Source of the DNA: JBNKHH01 sp050290245
GTDB lineage: Bacteria; Pseudomonadota; Alphaproteobacteria; Rhodobacterales; Rhodobacteraceae
Length of the DNA: 64,000 nucleotides
Assembly: GCA_050290245.1 (NCBI GenBank)
Contig: JBNKHH010000013.1
Coordinates: forward strand, 1 to 64,000
Direction: 5' to 3'
This document shows positions 34,217-42,701 of the stretch, piece after piece. Below the pieces are notes generated by a model. The model had not been told where the DNA came from and did no database searches. It saw nothing but the letters and a program-made list of their open reading frames with translations. The translations under genes and the position numbers were made by a program. How positions within the stretch are numbered: position 1 is the stretch's first letter; every line of letters starts with the position of its first letter.

Positions 34217-34965
34217 TCCGGCACCCCCCCGAGATAGGCCGAGACGACCTGCGCGTCGGACATGACCGCCTGCGGGTCGCCTTCGGCAATAATGCGACCG
34301 GCATCCATGCAAACCAGCCGTTCGGCTACTTGCAGAAGAATGTGGACGATATGTTCGATCCAGACGATGCCGATGCCGCGTGCGTGTAGGCTGCGGATTG
34401 TGTCCACCAGTTCGGAGGCCTCGGCATCCGTCAGCCCGCCACCGATTTCGTCGAGCAACAGCAGGCGAGGCGAGGTGGCCAGCGCGCGCGCGAGTTCGAG
34501 CCGCTTGCGGTCCAGCAGGCCGACGCTTTCCGCCGGGCGATTGGCGACCGGCAACATGCCGCAGACCTCCAGTGCGTCGAGCGCGAGGTCATAGGCCTCG
34601 GTTCCGCGCTGCCCACCTGCATGGGTCGCGGCGACAAGCACGTTTTCAAAGATGGTGATGCCCGAGAACGGCTTGGGGATCTGGTGCGTGCGCACCAGTC
34701 CCCGAGCCGCCCTGTCACGCGCAGGGAGGGCGCTGACATCCGAACCATTCAAGCAGATCGTTCCGCCGGTCGGTTGCGTAGCTCCGGCCAGAACGGCGAG
34801 CAGGGTTGATTTGCCCGCGCCGTTCGGCCCGATTATGCCCACCGCCTCGTTCGAGGTCAGCGAGAAGTCGATCCCGTTCAGCACGGGCAGTGATCCGAAG
34901 GACTTGTGGATCCCCGCACCGGTGAGCCGGGCCTCAGGCCCGGCCTGTGTCGCGGTCCCCGTCAT
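34213..34965 (-). CDS. livG: ABC transporter ATP-binding protein LivG
   Basis: The protein has 250 residues from the ATG at 34965, which overlaps the binding-protein stop by four bases. Walker A is GPNGAGKSTLL, Walker B is LLLLDEIGGGLTDAEASELV, and RTHQIPKPFSGITIFENVLVAATH is typical for LivG. The signature region is altered: SVGLLDRKRLELARALA stands where LSYGQQRRLEIARAL is usual, so the LSGGQ-type Gly pair is weak. The remaining sequence is normal and the operon is intact, so it is probably functional. Confidence 0.93.
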   Translation of the reverse strand: MTGTATQAGPEARLTGAGIHKSFGSLPVLNGIDFSLTSNEAVGIIGPNGAGKSTLLAVLAGATQPTGGTICLNGSDVSALPARDRAARGLVRTHQIPKPFSGITIFENVLVAATHAGGQRGTEAYDLALDALEVCGMLPVANRPAESVGLLDRKRLELARALATSPRLLLLDEIGGGLTDAEASELVDTIRSLHARGIGIVWIEHIVHILLQVAERLVCMDAGRIIAEGDPQAVMSDAQVVSAYLGGVPE

Positions 34966-36242
34966 TCGTTGTAGGGGACAAGCGACGAGGTGATCGGGAC
35001 ATTCGGGTCCGTCGCGTTGTTGACCAGCACGTAATCCAGGTCGTACGGGCCCTCTTTCGCCTTGACCCATTGCGAACCGAGAATCGGACCGTGTGCCACG
35101 TTTGGCACCGGGCCGGAGGTGAAATCGACCTTGCCGCCAATGGTTTCGACGTTGAGTGAAGCAATGGCGTCGCGCACGGCCGCCTTGGAATGCGGGTCGC
35201 TCGACGCCTTGAGTGCTTCGATCCCGGCATCCAGCAGCGACAAGGTCGCGCCGAGTTGCTGGGTCCATTGCTCTCCGGTTGCGGCCTCCCAGCCGTCAGC
35301 CAGTTCGTGACCGTTCTGTCCGGTCACCGGCGAGACATAGGGGAAATCACGGTGCCAATAAGCGGCCGAGGCCATGCCTTCACCCAGCGACCCCATGGCT
35401 TCCATTTCGGACGGGAAGAGACCGGTCTTTGCGGTCTGCATGATCTTGATTTGCCGAGCAAGCCCTTGTTGCGCGGCCTGACGCCAGAAAGCGGCAAAGT
35501 CCGGAGGGATCGGGAAGGAGTTGATGATTTCGACGCCCTCGGCCTTGAATAGTGCGATCTGCGACGAATAATCGGTCGTGCCGGTCTCATATGCACCCGG
35601 ATCGACAATGGTATAGCCCGCCTGTTCGAGCTGCGGTGCCAGAACCGCCCGCACAGCGTTGCCGTCCGCGTCGTTTGGATACATAACGCCGACCTTCTTG
35701 TTCGTTTCGATCTGTGGCCAGGTCGATGTGTAAGTCTTGAAGATTTCGCCGACGCCAAATCCGAAGTGATAGGTCCATTTGAACGGGCTCGGCTCGCCCG
35801 GCTTGGCGCCACGGCCAAAATACCAGGCTTCCCACGGCATGACGGTCGAAAGGCACGGCACCCCTGCCGCCTCGCAGGCATCCGAAACCGGGTTGATGAC
35901 TTCGGGGGTAGACACCGCCAGCATCAGGTCGATGTTTTCGTTAATCAGGTCCTTGGCCAATTGCGCGGCGCGGGCTGGATCGGACTGGGTGTCGCGGTCA
36001 AGGATCTCGACAGCGTAGGTTTTGCCCGCCACTTCGATGCCGTCCGTCAGCGCGGCCCGCACCTGCTCCAGCACGAAGCCGTCGGTTTTGCCGAAGCCCG
36101 CCAACGGCCCGGTGCGCGGGCTGACGAAACCAATGCGGATGGTGTCTGCATCCTGCGCAAGAGCCCCGCGGGCCGAAAGCAGAAGCGTGGAGGAGGCAAC
36201 GAGGCCGGAGAACTGGCGTCTGTTCAATTTGGTCCGTGTCAT
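34962..36242 (-). CDS. Branched-chain-type ABC transporter substrate-binding protein
   Basis: This 426-residue protein has a signal with twin arginines (TKLNRRQFSGLVASSTLLLSARGALA), suggesting Tat export of a folded protein. The mature part is a Leu/Ile/Val-binding fold: IRIGFVSPRTGPLAGFGK, VEILDRDTQSDPARAAQLAKDLI, then VGVMYPNDADGNAV and GAYETGTTDYSSQIALFKAEGVEII. The Liv family imports amino acids, amides and aromatic acids. It is the first gene of the minus-strand operon 28472-36242 and probably the most strongly made. Ligand is not evident. Confidence 0.94.
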   Translation of the reverse strand: MTRTKLNRRQFSGLVASSTLLLSARGALAQDADTIRIGFVSPRTGPLAGFGKTDGFVLEQVRAALTDGIEVAGKTYAVEILDRDTQSDPARAAQLAKDLINENIDLMLAVSTPEVINPVSDACEAAGVPCLSTVMPWEAWYFGRGAKPGEPSPFKWTYHFGFGVGEIFKTYTSTWPQIETNKKVGVMYPNDADGNAVRAVLAPQLEQAGYTIVDPGAYETGTTDYSSQIALFKAEGVEIINSFPIPPDFAAFWRQAAQQGLARQIKIMQTAKTGLFPSEMEAMGSLGEGMASAAYWHRDFPYVSPVTGQNGHELADGWEAATGEQWTQQLGATLSLLDAGIEALKASSDPHSKAAVRDAIASLNVETIGGKVDFTSGPVPNVAHGPILGSQWVKAKEGPYDLDYVLVNNATDPNVPITSSLVPYNE

Positions 36243-36475
36243 GGTCTATTCCTGTTGGTTTGCCCTTGCGGGGGCACTGGTTGCTTTGGTGATTGCGCGG
36301 TTTGGCGCGCATTCTAGTATCATGCCGAATGGTCGGCTCGGTCTGCGGTCAGCATCTACCGCCATTGCCCCCCTTGTTCGGCACACCACCGGTCGTGGCG
36401 CGGCCAGGCAGATCAGTCACACCGGAGCGGAGGCACGACATGTCCTGTCTGGCGTTGCCCGACCGGCGTGTCCGA

Positions 36476-37489
36476 TTACGCCTGATCCGCGTCCTCGTAT
36501 TGGATCGGGGCAAAGGCGCCGGTACCGTTGTGTTCTTCCATCACCGTGCGCTTTTCGCGGTTGACCACCAGCTTCAGCACGTCGGGCCGGGCGTAATGGC
36601 CCGCCGGATCGGCCGCGCCTTTGGCGATGGCCAGCATCGCCGGATCAAGATCGGCGTAGAGAATGCCCTCCTCGTCCTCGGGCAGAGGTTCGCATAGCGG
36701 GCGGCCGTCGGGGCCGAATATCTGAGCGAAACCGCCACCGGGCTTGGACGTCTGCGGGTTCAATAGATGCGCCTTTTCGGGGCTGTCTCCGGCGACCCGG
36801 TCGAACATCTCCTGGCTGACGATGGCACAGGGGGCCAGAACGTAGCATGATCCTTCGACGGCATAGATCTGCGAGGCGGCGTTGTTGACCTCCGGCCCAA
36901 GCGCATAGGCCAGGTCGCGGTAGACGCAGAAACTGGGCCAGGCGGCGACGTGGACTTCCTCGTGCTGGGCATACATTGCCATCTTGGCCAGCGGCTGCAC
37001 GTGTTCCCAGCAGTTCAGCGCGCCAAGACGCCCGATGTCGCTGTCAACAACCTGAAGGTCCGAACCGTCGCCTTCGCCGAAGATGGTGCGCTCCACATGG
37101 GTGGGTTTCAGCTTGCGGCGGTTCAGCAGGATCGTACCGTCTTCGCCGATGATGACCTGGCTCATATAGCGGCTGCCGCCAGCGCGCTCAGAATAGCCCA
37201 TGACCATTGTGATGGCGTTGTCGTGGCAGATCTGCTGCAGGCGCTTCATCTGTGGGGACGAGGCTGACATGCTGTTTTCATGATATTCTGGAAGAAAACC
37301 AACGCCTTCAGCCGGCGAGCCCGTCCAGATCCACCACGGATATCCGGGAAGCCATGTCTCGGGGAAAGCAATGAGCTTGGCACCGGCCTTGGCCGCTTCG
37401 CCGGTCAGGGCCGCGGCTTTGTCTATTGACGCGTCGAGATTGAGAAAGACTGGCGCTGCCTGTACACAGGCGGCCTTGATCGGTTGCAT
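36476..37489 (-). CDS. Nitrilase
   Basis: The protein has 337 residues from the ATG at 37489 (AAGGA eight bases upstream). It has the complete triad of true nitrilases: Glu44 in AFPETWLPGYPWW, Lys in RRKLKPTHVERTIFGEGDG (126/128), and Cys160 in GALNCWEHVQPL. The RRKLKPTHVERTIFGEG block is close to characterised aromatic/arylaliphatic nitrilases. It converts a nitrile directly to the acid plus ammonia in the cytosol. It is divergent from an AraC gene, an arrangement known for inducible nitrilases. The other nitrilase of the window, at 23052, is only distantly related. Confidence 0.94.
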   Translation of the reverse strand: MQPIKAACVQAAPVFLNLDASIDKAAALTGEAAKAGAKLIAFPETWLPGYPWWIWTGSPAEGVGFLPEYHENSMSASSPQMKRLQQICHDNAITMVMGYSERAGGSRYMSQVIIGEDGTILLNRRKLKPTHVERTIFGEGDGSDLQVVDSDIGRLGALNCWEHVQPLAKMAMYAQHEEVHVAAWPSFCVYRDLAYALGPEVNNAASQIYAVEGSCYVLAPCAIVSQEMFDRVAGDSPEKAHLLNPQTSKPGGGFAQIFGPDGRPLCEPLPEDEEGILYADLDPAMLAIAKGAADPAGHYARPDVLKLVVNREKRTVMEEHNGTGAFAPIQYEDADQA

Positions 37490-37627
37490 GGACGTTTCCT
37501 TTCCCTGTTGGCAACGATCACCTTGCATCTCCAGGGCTGTTCAGGGCGCCCGGGTTCGTGATGCGGCTGATGGCAGGTATCACTGCATAACCGGTGGGCC
37601 GTGACTTTGCGTGACACGACAAATCGG

Positions 37628-37651
37628 TTGACTTGTGGCGACACAGGTCAA
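37628..37651. promoter_or_regulatory. Inverted repeat between nitrilase and AraC genes
   Basis: TTGACTTGTG (37628-37637) and CACAGGTCAA (37642-37651) form a near-perfect inverted repeat with one mismatch around GCGA. The right arm ends on the A of the chosen AraC start codon. It may be the autoregulatory site of the AraC protein, or an operator for the divergent nitrilase promoter, which lies in 37490-37627. Confidence 0.5.
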
Positions 37652-38607
37652 TGATCTTAGCGCAGTTCGACTGGGGAAGGGGTGCGACACAGGGAATGTC
37701 GGCAAGGACGCGAGATACATGGGAAGTTTGGCGCGAGCAATTGTGGTCGCGTTTCGTACGACTGGAAAGTTCATCCAACGACGAAGGCTTCTTTGGTCAT
37801 GTCAGCGAACCGGTGGCCAATTCCTGTCTTTTGTCGACCGTGCATTCGACGACACAGGTGACCGAGCGCACTGCCGCTCACCTGCGCCGTGATCCGCAGG
37901 ATTACGTGCTGGTCGCCCTACAGACCGAGGGCCACGGCTTTATCGAACAGGATGGCAGGCAGGCCCGGCTGGAGGCCGGCGATTTCGGATGTTACATTAC
38001 CGACCGGCCATATCGTCTGGCTTTCGACAGCCCGTTTCGACAGATCATCCTGCGACTGCCGCGCGAACGGCTTGCCGAGCGGTTTCCCAGCCTGGGCCAA
38101 GTCACCGCCCGACGTTTCGACGGCAAAGTGAAGGCAGGCATGCTGGCCACGGGCTTTATTCGCCAGATGGTCCAAAATGGTGCCGACCTGACTGATACAG
38201 ATCTGCGTGACATGCAAACGGCTACAGCGCAGATGCTGGCGACCGCGATGCAGCAATGCATGGAAGGACCTCACGACGGTCAATCCCAGCGGTTGGAGCG
38301 GATCAAACGCAGACTTCATGCGCAACTGCGCGACCCGGATCTTGATCTTGGCCAGATCGCGTCAGCCGAGGGAATGAGCCAGCGCACCTTGCAGCGCCTT
38401 TTCCAGGCTGAGGGCCTGTCACCCAGTCAATGGGTGGCAGAACAACGTCTGAAGAGGGTGGCCAGCAATCTGCGCGATCCGGCGCATGCGAAGCGTTCGG
38501 TCACGGACATCGCGCTCTCATGGGGCTTTGGCGACCTGTCGCACTTCAGCCGTGCGTTCCGCCAGCGATTTGGCACCAGCGCGCGATCCTGGCGCAGCGG
38601 AAATTGA
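37651..38607 (+). CDS. AraC-family regulator (FeaR/NitR-like)
   Basis: About 318 residues are encoded from the ATG at 37651; starts at TTG 37633 or ATG 37696 are also possible, and the inverted repeat ending at 37651 slightly favours the later one. The N-terminal AraC-binding-like domain (TWEVWREQLWSRF, AGDFGCYITDRPY) is followed by two C-terminal helix-turn-helices: LGQIASAEGMSQRTLQRLFQAEGLSPSQW and VTDIALSWGFGDLSHFSRAFRQRFG. Related proteins activate amine or nitrile catabolic genes. It is divergent from the nitrilase gene and very likely controls it. Confidence 0.92.
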   Translation: MILAQFDWGRGATQGMSARTRDTWEVWREQLWSRFVRLESSSNDEGFFGHVSEPVANSCLLSTVHSTTQVTERTAAHLRRDPQDYVLVALQTEGHGFIEQDGRQARLEAGDFGCYITDRPYRLAFDSPFRQIILRLPRERLAERFPSLGQVTARRFDGKVKAGMLATGFIRQMVQNGADLTDTDLRDMQTATAQMLATAMQQCMEGPHDGQSQRLERIKRRLHAQLRDPDLDLGQIASAEGMSQRTLQRLFQAEGLSPSQWVAEQRLKRVASNLRDPAHAKRSVTDIALSWGFGDLSHFSRAFRQRFGTSARSWRSGN

Positions 38608-38646
38608 GCGACGCCCCCCCCAAGGCGTGCATGGGGGGGCGGTCGC
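38608..38646. terminator. Strong GC hairpin between convergent genes
   Basis: GCGACGCCCCCCC (38608-38620) pairs with GGGGGGGC plus GTCGC (38633-38646) through 13 pairs with one bulged G, around an about 12-base loop. It begins directly after the AraC stop and ends four bases before the stop of the convergent gene, so it may terminate both transcripts. Confidence 0.6.
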
Positions 38647-38649
38647 GGT

Positions 38650-39258
38650 TCAGTAGCCGACGGTAAAGCGCGCGCGGCTATGCTTGGGTGCCTCGAGTTC
38701 GTCGACCATGGCGACCGCGAAATCTTCATAGCTAATGCGGCTGCCGTCCGGCCCGACCAGCAACTGGTCGGTGCCAAGCCGGAAATCGCCAGTTCTTTCG
38801 CCTGCGCTAAACACTGCCGAAGGCGACAGAAAGGTCCAGTTCAGCGTCTCAATCGCGCGCAGACGCTCCAGATACGCCGCTCCAGCTGCCGCCTCACCGC
38901 GGTAGGCCTCGGGAAAGTTCGGATCGTCGATCAGCTTGGCACCCGGCGCGACCTCCAGGCTGCCAGCGCCCCCAACCACAAGGTATCGCGGTACACCCGA
39001 CGTCCGGACCGCCGTCAGAAGCTTGTCGGAATCAAAGGCAAGGAACTTGACCGAGCTGATGGCCGCATGGTGGCCTGCCAGAATACGTGCCAGTTCCTCT
39101 GGCGCCGCAATGTCGCCAGCGACAGCCTGCGTATGATCCAGCGATTGAATTTTTTCCGGCGACCGGGCGATGCCGGTCACCTCGTGCCCGCGCGCGACCA
39201 GTTCCCTGTGAAGACGCTGGCCAGCATTGCCGGACGCACCGATAAGTGCAACTTTCAT
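38650..39258 (-). CDS. NAD(P)-binding (YwnB-like) oxidoreductase
   Basis: This 202-residue protein starts at the ATG at 39258 (MKVALIGASGNAGQRL), a Rossmann site of GxxGxxG type. LVARGHEVTGIARSPEK and YLVVGGAGSLEVAPG are typical of the atypical-SDR/NmrA-like YwnB group, which are often predicted NAD(P)H-dependent reductases or redox sensors. The active-site Tyr-Lys pair of classical SDRs is not clear. It lies 25 bases downstream of a DsbA-like gene, so the two are probably one transcript regulated by the divergent LysR. Function is unknown. Confidence 0.85.
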   Translation of the reverse strand: MKVALIGASGNAGQRLHRELVARGHEVTGIARSPEKIQSLDHTQAVAGDIAAPEELARILAGHHAAISSVKFLAFDSDKLLTAVRTSGVPRYLVVGGAGSLEVAPGAKLIDDPNFPEAYRGEAAAGAAYLERLRAIETLNWTFLSPSAVFSAGERTGDFRLGTDQLLVGPDGSRISYEDFAVAMVDELEAPKHSRARFTVGY

Positions 39259-39283
39259 AATTGAATTCCTGACTGTTCTGGGT

Positions 39284-39934
39284 TCAGGCAGCTTTGCCAA
39301 GCGTGGCGAGAACGGCGTCGCCGCCCTCGTAGAGGACGTGGCCATCAACGATATGCGTGCCGTTTTCGTCACGAACCATCAGTAGCGGCACGCCGCTAAG
39401 ACCAAGGGTCCGCATCGTTTTCTGACCTGCGGCGATCCGTCGGTCGGTCTCGGCGGCAAGATCAGGGTCGTTCTCGAGGACTGCCAACATGGTCGCGTCG
39501 TCTGTTGTGCCGCCCGCCAACTGGGCTGCAATCCGTGCCACTATCTCGGGGCGCGAGGTGTCTTGTCCCTCGACATACCGCGCGCTCTGAGCAGCGTGCA
39601 GAAAGCGCGGCTCAAACGCCGGATCGATCCGGCCAAGAGCCACCATCGCGCGGGTCAGATAAAGCGAGGTAAGCACGCCGCCGGGGGCCCGCATGACGCC
39701 GATATGGTAGGCCTCGGAAAAGGGTTGACCGGTCAGGTCTTGAATTCGGCCGTCATGGGCGCGGGCATGATCCGCGATGGTCGAGACAGGCCGGGGCGTA
39801 ACGAACAGCCCGGTTGGCATCATCGTCAATTGCAGGCCAAACGTCTCGGACAGATGTTTGATGGCGGGAGCTGCGGCGTAGCACCAGCCGCAGAGCGGAT
39901 CAAACAGGTAGGTAAACTGGGTCTTCGCGTCCAT
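39284..39934 (-). CDS. DsbA-family thiol oxidoreductase-like protein
   Basis: The protein has 216 residues from the ATG at 39934. The N-terminus has the thioredoxin-fold active site FDPLCGWCYAAAP with Cys15 and Cys18, and the insertion is helical as in DsbA/FrnE relatives. VPLLMVRDENGTHIVDG is the region near the cis-Pro loop. There is no signal peptide, so it is probably a cytosolic disulfide oxidoreductase or glutathione-dependent isomerase. Longer in-frame starts lie in the LysR intergenic region and are not favoured. It is divergent from LysR 40033. Confidence 0.88.
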   Translation of the reverse strand: MDAKTQFTYLFDPLCGWCYAAAPAIKHLSETFGLQLTMMPTGLFVTPRPVSTIADHARAHDGRIQDLTGQPFSEAYHIGVMRAPGGVLTSLYLTRAMVALGRIDPAFEPRFLHAAQSARYVEGQDTSRPEIVARIAAQLAGGTTDDATMLAVLENDPDLAAETDRRIAAGQKTMRTLGLSGVPLLMVRDENGTHIVDGHVLYEGGDAVLATLGKAA

Positions 39935-40032
39935 ATCGGCTCCTTTCGGTCTCTGATGCCTATTTGGATTTTCTTGTTTCGAAGATAAATAGCCTGCGAG
40001 TGTCATCACTGTTGCATAAAGTGAGCAAATCC

Positions 40033-40935
40033 ATGCTGGATCGGATCATCGCTGCGCGTGTCTTTATCGAAACGGTTGAACGCGGCAGCGCGACGGCCGC
40101 TGCCGAGGCGCTTGGCATGTCGCGCGCCATGGCGTCGCGCTATCTGGCCGCAATGGAAAATTGGGCTGGAACTCGGCTGTTGCATCGTTCAACCCGCCGC
40201 TTGTCACTTTCTCCGGCGGGAGAGAGCTCGTTGATCCGTTGCCGCGAGCTCGTCAAAATCGCCGAGAGCATTTCCAGCCAGTCAGATGTCGCCGAAACAC
40301 CGCAGGGCGAGCTTCGCGTTGCAATGCCAGCAATATTGGCGGATGCGGTATACCTGCCGGCGGCCCATGCTTTTGCCAAGCGTTATCCCAAGGTGTCGAT
40401 CGATCTCCAGGTCACCGACCGGATCGTGGATCTTGTTCAGGACAGGATCGACGTATCGCTGCGCATCACCGGGGTCCTCGACCGCGCGGTCATTGCGAGG
40501 CAATTCGGTGAGGTCGGCTCGGTACTTTGCGCAGCACCCGCGCTGGTGGCGGCTCTTGGCAGCCCGACGGAGCCAGGGGGTCTCGCCAGCCTGCCTTGTA
40601 TCACGTATGGCCAGTTCGGCGGCGGCACATGGGTGTTGTCAGGTGAGGGCAGAACCGAGAAGGTCGACGTCAGCGGGCCCTTGAAGACGAACGAAGCATT
40701 GCTGGTTCAGCGCGCGGCCATCGAAGGCCTTGGAGTCGCCATGTTACCGGGCTTTGCCGCGGCCCCGCACATCGCCAACGGCGATTTGGTGCGCATTCTG
40801 CCGGGTTGGACGCCGCCGACGCTTTCGCTCTACGCGCTTTACGCCTCCCGCCGAAATCTGCCCTCTGCCACCCGTGCCTTCATCGATTTCGTCACTGAAA
40901 ACGCCGCGCGGAACGAATATCTCCGCCGCGTCTGA
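40033..40935 (+). CDS. LysR-family regulator (CrgA-like)
   Basis: The 300-residue protein begins MLDRIIAARVFIETVERGSATAAAEALGMSRAMASRYLAAMENWAGTRLLHRSTRRLSLSPAGE, the usual LysR helix-turn-helix, in the CrgA/DmlR-like branch. The effector domain shows GELRVAMPAILADAVYLPA and IDLVQDRIDVSLRI, both normal. An in-frame GTG twelve bases earlier is an alternative start. It is divergent from the DsbA-like gene with about 98 bases between them and most likely regulates that pair. Confidence 0.93.
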   Translation: MLDRIIAARVFIETVERGSATAAAEALGMSRAMASRYLAAMENWAGTRLLHRSTRRLSLSPAGESSLIRCRELVKIAESISSQSDVAETPQGELRVAMPAILADAVYLPAAHAFAKRYPKVSIDLQVTDRIVDLVQDRIDVSLRITGVLDRAVIARQFGEVGSVLCAAPALVAALGSPTEPGGLASLPCITYGQFGGGTWVLSGEGRTEKVDVSGPLKTNEALLVQRAAIEGLGVAMLPGFAAAPHIANGDLVRILPGWTPPTLSLYALYASRRNLPSATRAFIDFVTENAARNEYLRRV

Positions 40936-40971
40936 TCAGTTGCGCCGCGCGACGCGGCTGGCGGCGACCTG

Positions 40972-42078
40972 TCAACGCGGCGTAGCCTTTCGATGTTCAT
41001 AAGCGTCTATCATGCGGATAATCCAAGGGATGTTCGGCATGAACAGGAATATCCGGGTAAGCTGAAACGCAGTCACAAGCGCAAGGTCAATGCCCAGGAA
41101 TTTCGCGGTGAGCGCCATTTCCGTGACGCCGCCCGGCGCGCTGCCCAGCACCAGGACCTCCCACGGCTGACCGGCAAGCAGCGCAATCGCGACGGCAAGA
41201 CCGGATATAATACCGAGCAACAGAAGGGTGCTTGCCAAAATGGTCACCAGTTGACGCTTCTGGTTTGCAAAAAGGTCGTGCCGGAAAGTGCTGCCCAGCC
41301 AAGTCCCAAGAACGACCTGCGCCAGCGAGAGAACCTCGGGTGGGAAGGCCACTGGGTGAAACCCGACAGCGCTGGCCGCTGCGGAGAATGTCAGCGGTCC
41401 GAGAAAATAGGGATTGGAAAGGCCGATGCGCTTGAAGAGTAATGCTCCGGCGACGGCGAGGAGAGCCAGAAAGCCGTTTCCCAGCAGATCAAACCCGCCA
41501 TTCCGCACCATCCCGGAGCGATCGGGCCAGCCATCCAGCGCAAAAACCGCGATCGGCACTAAGATCACCACGGCGGCGATGCGCGTGGTCTGTGCGAGGA
41601 TGATCGGACCGGGGTCGCAACCATGCCGCTCGGCCATGACCGCCGCCTCGACGGGGCTGGTCGGAAAGGTCGAGAGGAATGCCTGCGAAAGGCGAATCCC
41701 TGTGGCTCGCGCTACAATGATGGCGACCACACCAGCACAGGCAGCGGACGCCAGCGCGGCTCCGATCATCACCGGGGCCAGGTTCAACAGCGCTGCAAGT
41801 GCAGCGGGCGTGAACGCCAACCCGACCTGCCCGGCAATGGTCATTTGGCCAATTGGCCGCGTCCTGACCGGAACCGTGACTTTGAGCAAGCCCGAGATCG
41901 ACACTGTTGCCGACAGGACAAGAGGGCCGATCATCCAGGGCAGAGGAACTCCCAGCCAGGCAAAGACCCAACCTGCGCAGGCGGCCGCCAAATATAGAGC
42001 AAAAAGCGAGAGCAGGGTTTTGATGCGCGGCGACAAAGTGAATGTACTCGAAGTTTCTTGTTGGGCAGACGCGGGCAC
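40972..42078 (-). CDS. AbrB-family (duplicated) membrane protein
   Basis: This 368-residue protein has about ten hydrophobic segments and the two repeated halves of the AbrB/ammonia-monooxygenase-like transporter family: ALYLAAACAGWVFAWLGVPLPWMIGPLVLSA at the start and GLSNPYFLGPLTFSAAASAVGFHP in the second half. APGGVTEMALTAKFLGIDLALVTAFQLTRI near the end is a signature of the family. Some bacterial members are regulators or transporters, but no general function is known. It stands alone between LysR and thioesterase genes, 36 bases from the former (convergent) and downstream of the latter. Confidence 0.88.
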   Translation of the reverse strand: MPASAQQETSSTFTLSPRIKTLLSLFALYLAAACAGWVFAWLGVPLPWMIGPLVLSATVSISGLLKVTVPVRTRPIGQMTIAGQVGLAFTPAALAALLNLAPVMIGAALASAACAGVVAIIVARATGIRLSQAFLSTFPTSPVEAAVMAERHGCDPGPIILAQTTRIAAVVILVPIAVFALDGWPDRSGMVRNGGFDLLGNGFLALLAVAGALLFKRIGLSNPYFLGPLTFSAAASAVGFHPVAFPPEVLSLAQVVLGTWLGSTFRHDLFANQKRQLVTILASTLLLLGIISGLAVAIALLAGQPWEVLVLGSAPGGVTEMALTAKFLGIDLALVTAFQLTRIFLFMPNIPWIIRMIDAYEHRKATPR

Positions 42079-42114
42079 TGTGTCGATCCTTCCCGCGCAG
42101 GTCGGTCGCCGGGG

Positions 42115-42516
42115 CTATGCCGAGCTCGGAAGATTCTTGACAGGGACCGGCTTGCCTGTGGGGTCGAGCGCGACGAAGATGAAATTCGCCTCGGTCACTT
42201 TTTCGCTGAAGCGCGTTTCGCGAGGGCGTCTCCAGGCATCGACATGGATCGTCATTGAGGTCTTCCCGACTTTGATCAGCGAAGCATATAGTGACACCTC
42301 GTCTCCGACTTTGACAGGTCGATGAAAGATCATGCCGTCGACGGCAATCGTGGCGCTGCGTCCGCCCGAGGTATAGGCGGCGATCGTCCCGGCTGCCAAG
42401 TCCATCTGGCTCATCAACCAGCCGCCGAATATGTCGCCTGCCGGGTTGGTGTCGCTCGGCATGGCGATGGTGCGAATGGTCGCGTCGCCTGCCGGCGGTT
42501 GATCAGATCCACCCAT
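42115..42516 (-). CDS. Acyl-CoA thioesterase (YciA-like hotdog protein)
   Basis: The protein has 133 residues from the ATG at 42516; the longer frame upstream has no family resemblance. TIAMPSDTNPAGDIFGGWLMSQMDLAAG is the YciA-type active region with the catalytic Asp in this helix, and VDGMIFHRPVKVGDEVSLYASLIKVGKTSMTIHVDAW gives the hotdog sheet. Such enzymes hydrolyse acyl-CoA esters and can relieve CoA sequestration. It is divergent from the 3-hydroxyacyl-CoA dehydrogenase gene, which is a likely functional partner. Confidence 0.9.
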   Translation of the reverse strand: MGGSDQPPAGDATIRTIAMPSDTNPAGDIFGGWLMSQMDLAAGTIAAYTSGGRSATIAVDGMIFHRPVKVGDEVSLYASLIKVGKTSMTIHVDAWRRPRETRFSEKVTEANFIFVALDPTGKPVPVKNLPSSA

Positions 42517-42701
42517 GGTTTGTTGTCCTCTTGCATGACTGGTAGCCGCTCTGCGGTCTGCCCGGACAGTGATTGCATACTGAGAGCATACTTGATCCGG
42601 GGCTGGCCTGAACCCAACCAATAGTTTGGTCACGGCAAACCGGTTGCGAAGTATACCGTCCCAAATGCCGGCTGGTAGCAATTGCGACGAAGGGGACACG
42701 C

